DNA of 64,000 nt from Phoronis australis (GCA_002633005.1 NMRA01000005.1:2017739-2081738), one strand, 5' to 3'; numbered from the stretch's first letter, positions 1 through 12,361 are shown. Made by a program: numbers and translations. Notes: generated from the letters alone by a model not told the origin.

Positions 1-310
1 CAATTTTACATGTATTAGCGCATTTTGAAATTTACATGTGTCCTTGCCGATGCCTTTCCTGCAAAGTTCTATTAATCCAGTAAACGTCCGTATACTAATA
101 ACTGTGTTTACTGGGCGTTAGTTACTTCATATCTCATGGTAAAGCGTGTCGTAAATAACATGTATGTGTAGATGGTGAAAGACAATTCGAATTTTTCACC
201 ATTCAGGGAACTTTCCTGTTTACCTAATTCACTTAATTTGGAAATCTGCTAAAAGACTTGTCTAACAGAGTCTATTGTTTATTTCTTAGTTTCAAAAGAA
301 AAACTAATGA
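1..310. repeat. Partial extra copy of the segmental-duplication unit (far end)
   Basis: This stretch aligns by eye with about 38,580-38,885 in unit 1 and 60,075-60,315 in unit 2. Shared blocks include GTGTAGATGGTGAAAG, the CTTACCGATATCTTTCCT-like segment and the TAAGCGTGT-GTAAATAACAT segment. No coding signal is seen. It implies that another copy of the array unit lies to the left of the window. Divergence is clearly higher than between the two STAND exons. Confidence 0.65.
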
Positions 311-940
311 GTGGGCTAATGCCGTTAAAAAAGTTATGCGTTAGTTCAATGTTTTGCGGCCTTGTGAGCAGTGGTGGATCTACGTTTTCAGAATTCGCGT
401 GAAGCGGTGGGAGGTCTCCTGTGTAAGAGAATTTTTAAGGGAGTTTTCCCTCCCATAGTCGTCTAAACCACCAGTGTCCAATGGTAGCTCTTGTATAGAA
501 ATAAAGCTTTTATTTTGTGCTACTTATATAAAAACGAACAAGTAACATTATTTTTTTAGTCATATTGTGTACTTAATTGTGAGAGTTTAACATAATTTAT
601 GAACTCCAAGACTGAGTTCTCTTTCTTAGTGTTTTGCCTGTTCATCGGCAATATCAGCAGCTGCTAGGATAAAAATGAATAGACTCACATGGAGTTACTT
701 TTGAACTAAAATTGTTTTAAAGTGCATCGCCCACTGAAGGTGATTAATTGTCTGAATTTTTGGTGGCGCAGATATAAATTCTGTCATAATATGAGATTCT
801 GTGAAGTTACACCATAGACTATAGTACGTGGACCGCCAACTCCGTATACTTCCAATGGAGGAAATCTGTGGTCTTGCGCACGAGTCGTTACGTCATTATT
901 CACTAGCGACACTTGGCCAAATTATCTGGTGTTATTTCCA

Positions 941-1436
941 GCAAGCTCGTCAGGCACATGCTATGCTAAAGCCTGTATGGCGCTCGCAGATCTACTCACT
1001 CAAGTCAAAGTTAAGAATCTTCAACTCTAATGTGATGTCTGTTCTTCTTTACGGTTGAGAGACGTGGAGACTTACAAAAACATTGGTTAATAGAATCCAG
1101 GTCTTTGTAAATAGATGCCTGCGACAAACCCAGCAGATTAAATGGTCGGATAGAATCACTATTGAAGAGATTTGGCGAAAAACTGGGCATGAGAGGGTAG
1201 AGACTCAGATAAAGCCGCGAAAAAGGAGGTGGGTGGGACACACCCTCAGAAAAGCTAACGAAAGCATCGCAAAACAAGCCCTGTCCTGGAATCCACAGGG
1301 AAGTCCAGTCCAAACGTGGAGGAGGACAATGGAAGCCGAACTCCGTGAAACAGGATGCAAAATGCAACAAATAAGACAGATGGCGAACAACAGGATTCGA
1401 TGGTGTTTGGTCACAGGGTTTTAAGTCAAGTAAGTA
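941..1436 (+). mobile_element. 3' end of a non-LTR retrotransposon (LINE), inactive
   Basis: The translated sequence matches the C-terminal part of a widespread LINE polyprotein downstream of the RT catalytic core. Recognisable segments are ARQAHAMLKPVWRS, KLRIFNSNV, SVLLYG, ETWRLTKT, RIQVFVNRCLRQ, RRWVGHTLRKA and QALSWNPQG. An in-frame TGA at about 1056 replaces the expected Cys between SVLLYG and ETW. The frame then runs on to a TAA at 1424, followed by a short AAGT-repeat tail, typical of elements of this type. The catalytic RT region and endonuclease are absent, so this is a 5'-truncated dead copy. The clade (RTE-like or CR1/jockey-like) is not certain. Confidence 0.8.
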
Positions 1437-1440
1437 AGTC

Positions 1441-2989
1441 ATTTCCAGCAAGCACATCGCATGCGAATCATGGTCGGCTGTTGTGTGGTCGGATGGTAGT
1501 AGCATTGCTAAAAGTACTCACAATACCAACAGTTCTACAGTAGGAGGACTTTGAACAGCGTTTCAATGCCGATATTATTATTTTTCTTTAGTTGTGGACA
1601 GTAAAATAGATGCGAGAATTTCCCGTCACAATACACTAACCGGAAAGTGCAACAGATAATTTAGAAGAGTGACGCCTCCTCTAGGATAGTACACAAGAAA
1701 ACGTTGGAGTTGCGAATCTGTTGTCTATAATCTATGGTTACACAACTCATAAACAAAATTTAATGAACATGTACATTCGTTGTGATTATTTCGCCAAAGA
1801 AAATGAAACTTGCTGATGCCGACTTCTTGCGGCACATAGCATTGTGTTGAACGCACATCCTTGTGAGATGTGCTAAAAATGTTTAATTCAAATTTTTGGG
1901 GCATTATTTTATAAGTTAGAGCATTATGAATATTTTGGCCCCAAAAAGACATTTTTTGGTAAAGAAAGTTTCAGTTAGTGAAGTAGTTTTTAAACAGCTT
2001 AAATGATGGGAAGAAAAAATCTTTATGATGCTTATGTAGGCCTCTTTATCAGAAGACAGTCTGTTTGACGCAGAAAAACAATAAAAATGGGCTTTTTGTA
2101 TGTTTCTAAGCAACAACTGATAAAAAGTGAATGTGAATCGCGTATGTAAAGTTGATTGTTATTGTTGAGTGATGTAGAGCATGACTCATTCCTGATGATC
2201 ATTTAAACCATTAAATCGAAACGTTGATCATTAAAACTGTTATCATTTGCGTCGTTAGCTTCCTTACAAAAATATCAAATAACAAGAATGTAATTTAGAA
2301 AATTTTATTAATCACTTAAGTATAAAAGTGGACTTGCATGATTGTCACCATGGTGACTGATTACCTTGAAAGCGCTTCTATTTAAATTCGAATTTTACCA
2401 GCATTATAATAAAAATGATGAAGCTGTGAAACAGGAGGATTCGTGAAAGCTTCACACGTCATAATCCAAGTGTACCCTATTTGCACATTTTGTTACTTAG
2501 ATAACTGTAGAAAAAATGACTTGTTACAAAACATCAATCAAAAGCACAAGTTATGCATAAAATTTAGGAAAATTTGTGTTCGAGTGAACATGACTTTCAG
2601 TTCAGCAAGTCGCCATGTTGTCCTATGTGAATTGTGGGCACTTTAACCACTCAATAAGTTACATTAAGTTATTGTGTAAACTCCGGGATTGTAAAGAATG
2701 GTAGGTAAGGATATGTGTCACTACATTTTACTGTTACATTATTTGTGAAAATAATTTTAAGCACTTTTCAAATTGTAACCTTTGCTGCTGTCATCCAAGA
2801 TGGCTAATTCGGCAAAAAAGATAGCTTTTGAACGCACCGTGCGATTTTGATAATTTATTCATTTTTGAATAAGGTGTTTATGCTTCTCTTGTGATATAGG
2901 GTTTTTTGTCTTCAAAGTGAAAAAATAATTTTCGGTTCGTCCGCATCATATAGTCTCGAACCTTTAAAAAGCTACACAATAGATGCTTG
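1441..2989. other. No recognisable gene
   Basis: AT-rich sequence with only short open frames of no recognisable composition. No repeat, RNA gene or splice-site-flanked exon could be supported. Confidence 0.5.
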
Positions 2990-3670
2990 TTCGTTCTTTA
3001 TCTGATAGAAAGTCTTTATCTGTAAATTTTGGATAGGTAGTTGGAGTAATTCGTATGTTAGATTTTTTAAAATATCACTGCCTCCTGAATTTTTACAGAA
3101 GAACCGTATCAAACCCCAGCAGAGATCCAGTTAATATATAACGATGCCTAATTTTGAAAGAATGCCTTACTATTTTTTTAACAGCAACTGTGAGGAATCC
3201 ATATTCTAAAAAATTGGTCTTGATAAAGTAGAAATTTTTTGAACCATTGACCTTATTTCCCGGTTGCTTTATTTAGTCATTTATAAAGCGTCTCATTTAT
3301 TTTACTATTGCATTCTATTATTTTTCGCATTTTGGTAACACTCTTAGCTTTTAGAATTAAACATTTTAAACATGTCATGTATGCGAAAACATAATTATTT
3401 ATGAATTGAATTATTTATCGTTTGCTTCTGTTATAATTATACACCACCAGCAACTGATGAATGGATTTCTTATGACATGACTCTTATGCAATTCAGCTGA
3501 AAAACGACAGAGTTGCGAACAGCTTTAGTGCCAGTTAATATCCCATAACAATAACGAACAGCGGAACAAACGAATGCAAACGAATGTAACGCATGCGCGT
3601 GGCGCAAACTCACAAGCGTGAGAAAGTTGGCATTCCAGGTTTAGAGTTCTATCATGTATTTCGACTCTAA
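2990..3670. repeat. Dispersed repeat copy; empty site for the LINE at 15.6-18.05 kb
   Basis: This sequence is a diverged copy of 15,180-15,597 joined to 18,055-18,290. Shared landmarks in order are GTATCAAAC, TTTTCGCAT-TGGTAAC, TATGCGAAA, TTATTTATC-TTTGCTTCT, then CAACTGATGAA-GG, CGACTCTTATGCAA-like, and TTTTAGTG-CAGT. Here the left block runs directly into the right block at about 3,430-3,450, whereas in the other copy a LINE lies between them. No protein is apparent. The nature of the ancestral repeat (duplicated gene flank or old transposon) is unknown. Confidence 0.65.
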
Positions 3671-5517
3671 GTGGGAATTGAAAAGACATATCAAGTGAGA
3701 GGGCGTTAGTCCAAGGGTAACAATTCTTCCAAAATTTTCGAGAGTGGGAAAGAAATAATTATTAGATAACATGAGTGCAAAAATACATGTATTGACCAGA
3801 TCGACCTTTGCAGTCAATGACGCGACCCTTGGTTCTTCGAAAAAGCCACGAACTAAGATCTATGTAACTTCCACAACATGGCTATTTCTTTGCACGAAAC
3901 TCACGATGTTTATTTTTGTCACATTAGCTACAAATGGGTTTCATCTTTTATCAAGGCATTTTTGCCTGAAACGATCAAGTCCTTCGTGTCTGTTCACAGC
4001 TCCCCTTCGTCAATAGATTTTTTCTGCTTTTACAGATTTCAAAAACTGCAACTGTTGGGTTAAACTCTACTTGTCCTTGACATAAAGAAGATTCATGATA
4101 AACATTGAAGAAATCATTATTAAAACATTTTGTTACTGTTATTTACTATTGCAGTTCGGTAACATTCCGTCTCTTTCACCAATGTCGTTGAAACACGAGA
4201 TATGTTGGCTCTATCCAGCTTCAAAGCAAGCCTTTCACAATTTGTCAAGTGAGCTCTGTCAACTAGTGTAAGTGCATGCAGACTTTGTCCCAAGGACATC
4301 ATGATCACACAAAAATAAACACACTAAAATGTATATATTCATATGGTCAAACTACGGTACATCGGTCATTATAGGCCATCAAAGGTTCAAATAAAATGCT
4401 CAAACTCCCGCCTTTTCAATACGAGATCAAACTACATTACACAGGTGAGAAGATAACCCTATACAATGACCTTATAATTAATTTGAATCTCCATTAATTA
4501 ATTCCCAAGACACGGGTCTCTATTGAAATTATCTTTGTACAGGTAACGTTATTCCCTCATAGGAGTTTCTCATGTAACCTAAGTAGAGTTCAAAAACACT
4601 TGAACCTCAATAGAAAAGCAAGACTTCGCGAAATATTGCCGTATATTTTCAATAAGAGTATATGATTTTGGCAAGGTTTTTCTCATCGGGAGACAACTAT
4701 TGAACTCTATCCTGATTGCATTGACCTTTGACCTTGTTAAACCCAGAATGTATTTTGACTGTCGTGCGCCTGTTAGTGACCACTGTTACGAAGTAAATCA
4801 CGATGACTTGTTTTATGGTATCTCAAATGTTTGAGGTGGGACCCTTTTGCAGTTTGTAAAGGTGTGCATTTTTTACCTAGAATATCCAATGTGACTCACG
4901 CCGTTTTTAACAGGATTGCCTGAGTGAGAGTTTTGACGGTTTTTTGGCAATCCCTCCCCAGAGTGTATTTTGTATGTCATACGCCACTTAGTTAAAAATA
5001 TTAAACCACTTGGAATTAGTGTTTTTGGGAACCGTAACTTCTAATGTGGGAGGTACGGGGCATCTCACTTTGGAAGTCATATTTAGTTTGCTTGTGATCC
5101 CTTTACAGAGTGCAATTTGTCTATTGTCAGTCTTTTTGAGCCCAGGGTGGCACGACTATCATTTCAAATCAGTTTTGCCGGTAACCAAATGTTTAATTTG
5201 TTCCAATTTTGACCTGCAGATATTCATTCGTTAATACATTGAGGTTCACTCTAAGTGCTCCTGTGGATTGGAATTCCTTTTATAGCGGCATCGGTAGGTA
5301 ACTGAAGTGAGAGACATCAGTCAATTTTTGGGCGGACTGAACTGTATTATAATTTTTAGGGAAGAATTTTTTCACTCTAAACTACTCTGGTTGCTTAATA
5401 TGATCATGCAAAGCGGAAATTCGTTCTCAGAAACCTAAGATGCGACAGTTACTGTTACAGGACTATTGTAACCAAAGCAATTACAGCTAAAGATTTCATT
5501 TCACGAACTAAGTTCAC
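3671..5517. other. No recognisable gene; weak internal direct repeat
   Basis: Only short open frames without recognisable content occur. A degenerate direct repeat is visible: CCCAGAATGTATTTTG at about 4,741 and CCCAGAGTGTATTTTG at about 4,956, both followed by a TGTC-then-CGCC segment. No gene is supported. Confidence 0.45.
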
Positions 5518-5742
5518 TTAGGCCAAAAAGTAGTAACGAATCTGTTTAATTAACATTTCAACTGCAATGTCACATATTTCCTTGATGATTCTATCAGCAA
5601 CATATGACAGAATTTGGTAAATTTTATCTCTCAAAATGTCTTTCCAGTTGCGTTCATCTATCTTCTCCCCCCTGGATCGTATTTTCGCCTCTGTGGCTAA
5701 TTCGTTGATCGTGTCTTCCACCTTTTGCTCATCGTCTGGGTT
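5518..5742 (-). CDS. Candidate terminal coding exon, unknown protein
   Basis: On the minus strand a pyrimidine-rich tract ending in CTCTTTGTTTCAG precedes position 5,742 and is a convincing splice acceptor. From there an open frame in phase 0 begins NPDDEQKVEDTINEL and continues for about 74 residues to a TAA at 5,518-5,520. The peptide is charged at first (acidic, then KIRSRGEK) and becomes an amphipathic helical stretch rich in I, K and D, ending IRYYFLA. It has no signal peptide, no clear membrane span and no domain I recognise. A possible upstream exon lies near 6,105 (ATG followed by SEAAKKIFDSL, then a stop), but no donor was found, so the link is speculative. It could belong to a gene extending rightwards from here on the minus strand. 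Confidence 0.4.
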   Translation of the reverse strand, partial: NPDDEQKVEDTINELATEAKIRSRGEKIDERNWKDILRDKIYQILSYVADRIIKEICDIAVEMLIKQIRYYFLA

Positions 5743-6367
5743 CTGAAACAAAGAGAGATTTTCTTGGGTTTTTCTAGTGCTGGTGTGTTTATTCTATACT
5801 TTGATAAATATTGACCACTGATGAAAAATACGACGAGAAACACATAAGAAGTAGGCCTACTTAATGCTCTTGACACTACGACTGTTCCGACATCTATTGA
5901 GTACTGATGAAGTTACATTGCTGGTAAACAAAGTTCCTACTCCAGAACGGAAAAAAACCAATTTCCAGTGTTACATTCTTCTGTTGTTTGCAAATTTTAA
6001 GTGGATAAAAAGCTGACAATTCAAACAGGTTATTGATTATGATTTCTTTGATTAATTCAAATATTTTTTTATAAAGAATCGAAAATTTTTTTCGCCGCCT
6101 CACTCATCACCGACAGATTTGGCGAATGCGCACATTAGAAAGTCCTTTGGGTACAGTGTATGTGTGTTAAATGTGTTATATAACGTAGGTGATGATAACT
6201 GTGGATTATTATATCTCGATTTGTGATATGCAAACATATTTGAACGAGGGCGAAGCATATTACGAATCTCAAATCATTTGTCAAAGGTACGTAACGTAGA
6301 AAATAAATCTGAAACTAAATAAGGCGATCCAGATCCTCCCAAGGATACTATTGTTTCATGAAATGTA

Positions 6368-6553
6368 GAATATAAATCGGTAAATAAAACAACAAGAATG
6401 GATCAATTGAAATTTTCGGATGTAATAGCTTCCTTTGTCAACAGAAACAGAAACCGAAATAAAGTAAAATCAAACACTATATGACAATTATCATCCGAAA
6501 ATTTCAAATTTCAGTTGATCCATTCTTGTTGTTTTATTTACCGATTTATATTC
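6368..6553. repeat. Long inverted repeat (hairpin), MITE-like
   Basis: Arms 6,368-6,422 and 6,492-6,553 are reverse complements over about 54 bases, with one short insertion in the right arm. They start GAATATAAATCGGTAAATAA and end near TTTTCGGATG, around a ~69-bp spacer. No target duplication could be defined. It may be a small foldback transposon. Confidence 0.75.
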
Positions 6554-6754
6554 AAAGGTACAAAAATACAACTCCTGGTGGTCTTTGGTCATAACGAAAT
6601 CTGAAACTTTTTGGAAGAGTTGCACTGATCAAATCTGTGGCTGTGTCAAAAGTCGTTTCATAACTTTGCCTATTCCGTCTCAATAAATCTTGAAGGAACC
6701 CAATAATATTTTTTTCTATTGTTTATGTCAAGGGCGTGATGGCTGTTAGCAGTT

Positions 6755-7545
6755 CTGCAGTATGACATTCGGCATGGTGAACTCCACGACCACATTCAAC
6801 ACGCTGATGCTGGCTCACATAATATCGAGCAGTATGATGACGATGTAGGCCTACTCCTCCACGCCGCCATCAGGAAAGGACAACTCGGTACATATTGAAG
6901 GACTTGTATGCCGGAATGTAACATCGTCGAAGGGCAGCATTGGCCATCAGGAAGTGGAGTTCCTTGGACATCGGATTGGAACAAGTCGGTTAGCTGTGGA
7001 CGCCCAAAAGCTAATGCTGATCCAATAAGCACCGGCTTCAACTACGAAGACCGAATTGCGTTCTTTCCAAAGACTCACACACTACAACAGGATGTGTGTG
7101 ACAAACTACTCCCAAATAGCCACCCCACTGACAGAATTATTGAAAGAGGGTCAACTGAAGTACGTCGTTTGGACCGACGTTCACGACAAGGCATTTATTA
7201 AGTTGAAGCCAGTGTTTGAAAATAGTGCCAAATTTCACTCAGAAGTTCATCGTCAGGACAAATACATGAGATGTTGGTTTGGACAGTCCGACTGCAGAAG
7301 TTTGACAATGCCGGAATATTCCTTATCGCGTATGCCTGCTGAATACTGAAAACCAGCGAGCGGTAATACTTCAGAGAAGTTGGTGATGGTGTCCGCTGTT
7401 ACACGTTTCAAGTTTTGTCCCTACGCGACGGAGTTTGTGGTGCAGACAGACCACAAATCGCTGCTCTTTATGCAGCGGAGCCCAAGAGTCATGCAGTATG
7501 CGATGGCACTGTTGAAATTTAAAGGAGAATGCCACCCTATTTAAT
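6755..7545 (+). mobile_element. Ty3/gypsy-type pol relic (RT to RNase H), multiply broken
   Basis: Fragments in successive frames match Ty3/gypsy pol in the expected order: TFGMVNSTTTFN (RT palm, from about 6,765), EVEFLGHRIGTSRLAVD (RT thumb region, about 6,952), then SFQRLTHYNR, NYSQIATPLTELLKEGQ and VVWTDVHDKAF (RT connection, 7,056-7,200), and EFVVQTDHKSLLFMQRS (RNase H connection, about 7,431). The frames shift between these blocks and stops intervene, so no product can be made. The catalytic YxDD box is not intact where expected (a ...SMMTM stop region follows). No clear LTRs were found on either side. The following ~500 bp may contain further degraded sequence of the same element. Confidence 0.85.
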
Positions 7546-9612
7546 TAGTCTTTTTTGCCGCCTTAATCGGTCTATATCCATATCGCCTCGCATACGGTCG
7601 ACCTTACCTTGCCAAGAGGTGTCGCTTTAACCTGTGAGGAAGGTGAGAAACGACGCTACCGACGTCAGTGGTTCAAAGTTCATGTGCAGAGTGAATGCCG
7701 CTATGTTGCGGTGCATCGTTCCCGCTTGTCCGAACTAAGCAGCTGCGAGGAAAGCGGGTATATCGTTTTTTACTTCCTCGAGAGTCCGAAATGCTTAGGA
7801 AGTGGCTCATGGTAGTGAAGAATGAAATGTACGCTGTAGATAGCAAGTATAAGGCCGTGAAACATCTCCGTGTCGTGGCTTGCTGACGTCGACAGTGCCT
7901 GACGAATGCCGGCTTACCGGCCAAATAACTCCATACGTTCCGTTGTCTGAGCTTGTTCACGGGCCTCTCTAGTATTTCTTCATCACTGTATTCCTGTCCG
8001 AATTGATAGCCTGTAAAACTTAACGATCCACCTGCAAAGTCGGGACTGATGAGTTCTAGCTCGTCCTAAGTCGGACGTGCGAGTTTACCATGCCATGTTG
8101 GAGTTTATTACTGAGCGTTCTGTTTCAAAATGAATTATTCTCACCCTAACCAATACTTATATAAAACTGAAACAAAGTCGGTCTCTTTAGATGCAATTTG
8201 TAACGCCCGGCTTTGGAGTGTTCGTGAGTGCAAATGATTTGAGAAGCCAGCAATGAATAAATCACTGCTTACCGGCTTTAGGTGCAATAAAACTAATTGA
8301 CGGTACACCGAGGCCGTGTGAGCTCATGCTAATTTAGTGTTTGCTGGTAGAAACTGTTGTGAAACAACTCGATTTCCATCCCACGGCCAGGTGTTATGGG
8401 AATCTTTATTTACATTTACATTACTCAAATAATGATTGTCAATGTACAACTTCTGCCCTGACGGTGCTGTGGCCAAAGCGGAACCTGAATTCGCGGTCCC
8501 CGACGAGTAAGTAGATTTGCAGTTTCGTGGCTAATTCACGAACATAATCAGGTGCACATTACTTTGGCTCACTAGTACAGTATTTTCTTGACTGGAAGTT
8601 TAGTTTCCACTGAACTTTGGCTGGTTTATGTTCGTGATGTCTGATCAGTTTCCGAGCCACTGGCCGGGATAACGAGTCAATCCGGCCGGCCGCGACGGGC
8701 CTGATCGGGCTCCGAGCCACTGGCCAGGATAACAAGCGTTTTGTGTTTAGAACTAAAAAAATCACAAGTCTAAACAACACAGATCTAGGTTCTCCTGTCT
8801 GTATCTCACGGAAATACTTCGAAATTATCTCCGAACAGATCCCAATCTCCTGCTACGGACCTTATCGGCCTGCCGAACTTTGGCTACGGTGTGTCCAAAT
8901 ACCAATAAATCCGTAAGAGTGAAATAAAACAACACGTTTTTATAAGAACTCGGTGTATTTTAAGGGTTTTACATCGAAGTTTGATGATTTATTGGTGTTA
9001 AACGATGACTTCAAGCGATAAGCTGACACCAGTAACCCGTGTTGTGAACTGCTGAAAAGACTGCGTGTGAAACCGATGACGTCATTGGATAATTTCAACA
9101 CCTCCGTCTGCCGTCAGGTGTCAGGTAACGCAACCGTACGTGTCGTTATGGAGTAGAACTACTCGATCTAAATTGATACAAATTAGGTTGTTTTTTGGGT
9201 GGCTTGCTCCTTTAAGTTCCAGATGGAAGACAACCCTGGGAAGTCTAATGATTAGTCTGGTTATAGAATTAAAGAACGGAACACAATGAAGGAAGACGCA
9301 GAAGAAATAAATCACTGCATTCGTGCCATGCGATTATGAGAATAATTTTCTTCTCTGGTAGGTCGTAACGATTGTCAGGAGTTGGCTGACACCGATTTTA
9401 GTTAATTAAATCCTATTCATTTGTTCTACATATTTACAGGCAGTCTACACTTGATTAGTCCAACCTATGTCAGGTCGGTGATTTTGTAATTGTTCACAAC
9501 ATAATGCTTGAGAACATTCTAGAAGATTCCACCAAATAAACCATCCAATTTGCCCTCGGCAGTGGCGCTGGGCACTACGACTCCGTTTCCGTCGTCTGCT
9601 CCACTGTGCAAT
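7546..9612. other. No recognisable gene; short 60-bp-spaced direct repeat
   Basis: This stretch is more G+C-rich in places than its surroundings. CTGATC followed by TCCGAGCCACTGGCC and GGATAAC occurs at 8,641 and again exactly 60 bases later at 8,701. It could include remnants of the adjacent Ty3/gypsy element or its LTR, but I could not define LTR ends. No gene is supported. Confidence 0.4.
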
Positions 9613-10580
9613 CACAGGCGCTCGAATTTCCCGATGACTCATAACCATATATAAGAAACATAAAGGTTGGACACTAAAACTTTGCCAAGCCGAGGCTCCC
9701 AAATTCAACTGTCCACAATCCAAATAAAATCTGCGTGCACCTCCCTCAGTCTGGTATTGCATAAACCTTCGAAGCCTTATCTTTCCTAGATCCTATTAAC
9801 TGTCCTCGTGAGTGGTGAATTGGCGATGGAATGTCCAAAACAATCTCAAAAAGTTAGTATTTTAATGATTATTTGTAACTTTATTCCACCAACGGCTCAT
9901 TTTAGCCCTTAACTTAGAATTTTATTGCATAAACTGGCGTATCTTGTTTTTCATCTTGACATCACGCACTTTTTTGATTGAAGCACAACACACACTCGGC
10001 CAGACGCAGTCCGTGCAAGTATTACAATGCGCGTGGCCGACGAGTAAACTCAATGGTTTTGGCCAAAAGCAAAACCTTCATGAGAAATCACAGTACACAA
10101 AATAACTTCGCATATCAGTACAGTATCAGGATAATTTATATTTGACACAAATATGTGAGTAATTACATTTATTTGGCAATAAAGTGCTCTCTGCTTCTAT
10201 GATCAAGTAGTCGAGGGATTGACGATGAAAGCCGCGCGAAATTAGACTTTCGGATTTAGCTCGGAAGCGTCCTTCAAAAACCCGGATGTGCGAAGACCGT
10301 CTGCCATGACATCATGGAATAAGTTCCTTGAATTTGTGATTTTGGAATTCTTTTGGCATTTTTGTCGCCAAATCACCACTCGAAGGCAATTTGAAGAGAT
10401 CAAATGAAAGAAGGTATTCAAAGAGTTGTTCGATGCTAGTTTCGTGGAGTTCCATGCAAATTTTGAGGAAACAGATTTCGAGTGTCCAACCTTTATGTTT
10501 TCTTACATGTAGTCGTGAGTGACGTCATTTGCGATCGAGGAACAGATAAACCCAAGCGCCTGTGAACTCAAGCGCCTGTG
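9613..10580 (-). mobile_element. hAT-like non-autonomous DNA element, copy 1
   Basis: This is an inverted, diverged copy of the element at 19,125-20,245. It begins CACAGGCGCT and ends AAGCGCCTGTG, with subterminal inverted repeats containing AACATAAAGGTTGGACACT and its complement. Landmarks shared with copy 2 include TGATGTCATGGCAGACGG-like, AATTTCGCGCGGC, TACTTGATCAT and AATTACATTTATTTGGCAAT. Two adjacent AAGCGCCTGTG termini occur (ending 10,564 and 10,580), so the right end is partly duplicated. Relative to copy 2 about 150 internal bases are missing. No flanking target duplication is evident. No transposase is encoded; open frames inside it are fortuitous. Confidence 0.8.
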
Positions 10581-10805
10581 GTCAAACCTTAACTTAAGAC
10601 GATTTCGAAAGCAATCGCATCCTTATTGCCAACACAAAAAACGGATTTGATCTTTTGGGCAATTGAAGACTATTTTAAATACAACAACGAACTGATTGCA
10701 CAAAATGTAAAACATGTAATAAGCATTACAAAAAGAACGAGGTTTCGCGCGCAAACGCTGTGGACCATAAACAAGTAAGTCTCTTAGTAATTACATTAGG
10801 ATTAA

Positions 10806-10872
10806 AATCGTGCTAAAGTGGTAAAGCACGCGCGCTCTATCCGCCAGGTCGTGGATACGAGTCTGTGATACA
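10806..10872 (+). pseudogene. tRNA-like sequence (tRNA pseudogene or SINE head)
   Basis: TGCTAAAGTGGTAAAGCACG at 10,811 resembles a tRNA D-arm/A-box. AGGTCGTGGATACGAGTCT at about 10,847-10,864 resembles a variable loop plus T-arm/B-box. Spacing is tRNA-like, but the acceptor stem and anticodon stem do not pair convincingly and the B-box departs from GGTTCGA. A functional tRNA is unlikely. Confidence 0.45.
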
Positions 10873-10983
10873 TGCAGTTTTTTCTGTTAGATACCTTCTC
10901 TGTTTTTTTATTTTTTGCCTTTTTTCTTTGATAATAGTTCGGTAATCAAGGAAAATGCTTGATTGTTAGAGGAAAAAAACAGA

Positions 10984-11120
10984 AAAATTTCTTGGGTGGA
11001 AGGGCAAATCCCCCCTCCCGACCTCCCCCCGTTCGGTCCTATGCGCATCTACAATCGTGCTTTGTGCAAATGTTTACAAACAAAATGTTGCTCCCCCTTG
11101 TGATCCTAGATCCGCCACTG
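10984..11120. mobile_element. G+C-rich miniature element, partial
   Basis: This matches 55,465-55,587: both contain CCCTCCCGACCTCCCCCCG followed by TTCGG or CTCGG and end in TAGATCCGCCACTG. That terminus is the complement of the CAGTGGCGGAT end of the miniature elements at 40.5 and 59.4 kb. The left terminus is not visible here. Confidence 0.6.
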
Positions 11121-11440
11121 AATTTTGTGCACAAACTATATATAGTATCTGTGAATTATATAACGTTTTTGTTCCTGAATTTTATTAATTTTGTTCGAAC
11201 TAAAAAGTGGGCATTGGCATTTGGCAACAAATTTACTGGTCTAACTTCCGTCTGTTTATAATTAAACATTCTCAAGTGAGCAGTGCTAAGTGGCCCTTAA
11301 AGTTAACTAGGCCGTTGGTTGTATTGTGTATGAGTCTTGGAATAGTGTGAAATGGTTCTCGTAAGGACAGTCGTTTATGAATCAATATCGTTGGAAAAAG
11401 TGAACAATTGGCCTAAAATTGGCCTTACCTGAGTAGACTG

Positions 11441-11716
11441 TCAAGAGACAATCACCCTTTCAAGAACAGAATGCTAATGAAATCTACAAGTGTTCACATA
11501 TGTGCTAAATATTGGCAAAAATGCTAAAACAGTCAAGAGATACTCACCCCAACAAGAACAGAATTCTAATAAAATCAATAAGTGTTCAGGTATGTACTTA
11601 ACATTGACCAAAATACTAAAATATTCAAGAGACCACCAACTTTTAAAGAGCAGAACTCTAACGAAATCAATGGGTGTTCAGATATGTGCTTAATATTGCC
11701 AAAAATACTAAAATCA
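11441..11716. repeat. Tandem repeat, three units of about 92 bp
   Basis: TCAAGAGA starts units at 11,441, 11,533 and 11,625, a constant 92-bp period. Each unit carries an AACAGAATTCTAATAAAATC-like block, GTGTTCA, TATGTGCTTAA-TATTG and CAAAAATACTAAAA. Units differ by point changes. The open frame across units 1-3 is a by-product of the period and is not considered coding. Confidence 0.85.
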
Positions 11717-12361
11717 ATAATTCCAAAGAAAGGAAGCAGTCCATAATATCGAAAAACGCCGAGCTTCCTGTGCGTAGGCCTATTTAATTCAACGTACGGC
11801 CGCCACGGTCCCAGTCATGAACTGGAAGTCGGGACAAGTCTTAATTCAGTCAAATATTTCAGTTTCCTGCAATAGAACTTAACCGAAAATGAGCAAAATA
11901 ATAAAACCTTTTCTTCTCTTTCTTGCGTTGCTGAAGGTTTTAAAAATGTTTTAAAAGTCATACCAAGGTAATGAATATTACTGATTGGTTTGGTAAGCAT
12001 TGAAGACCTATTTCGATTTTTTGTCTCCTAAACGAGGCGAAATGCGTCTTTTTTACTTTTCAACTGGCTAACACATAGAAAGTATTATGCAGTTCAACTT
12101 ATACTACAGTGTGACAATTAACTTCGCTCTCCAGAAAACACAAGGAGGTGTCAACGTCAACCATTGTTGAAAGAAGGGAAGAAAGCAGTTATGGAGAAGT
12201 TCAGCTGTGGAATCACAAAATGCTGGTGTGGAAAAGGCAACGTGTGAAGAGCTAACATAAAAGAAACCTAGTCTAATTAAGAATTAAGAACAGAACCTTG
12301 ATTAGAATAATAATTTGTGTCAAAATTATCATTCAATAAGATATGCAACTTAACAAGAGTG
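11717..12361. other. No recognisable gene
   Basis: AT-rich, with short frames only. Nothing is supported in this stretch. Confidence 0.45.

Noticed and set aside
9445-9762. 105-codon minus-strand frame
   Set aside because: It mostly overlaps the terminal region of the hAT-like element, and the other copy of the element does not keep it.
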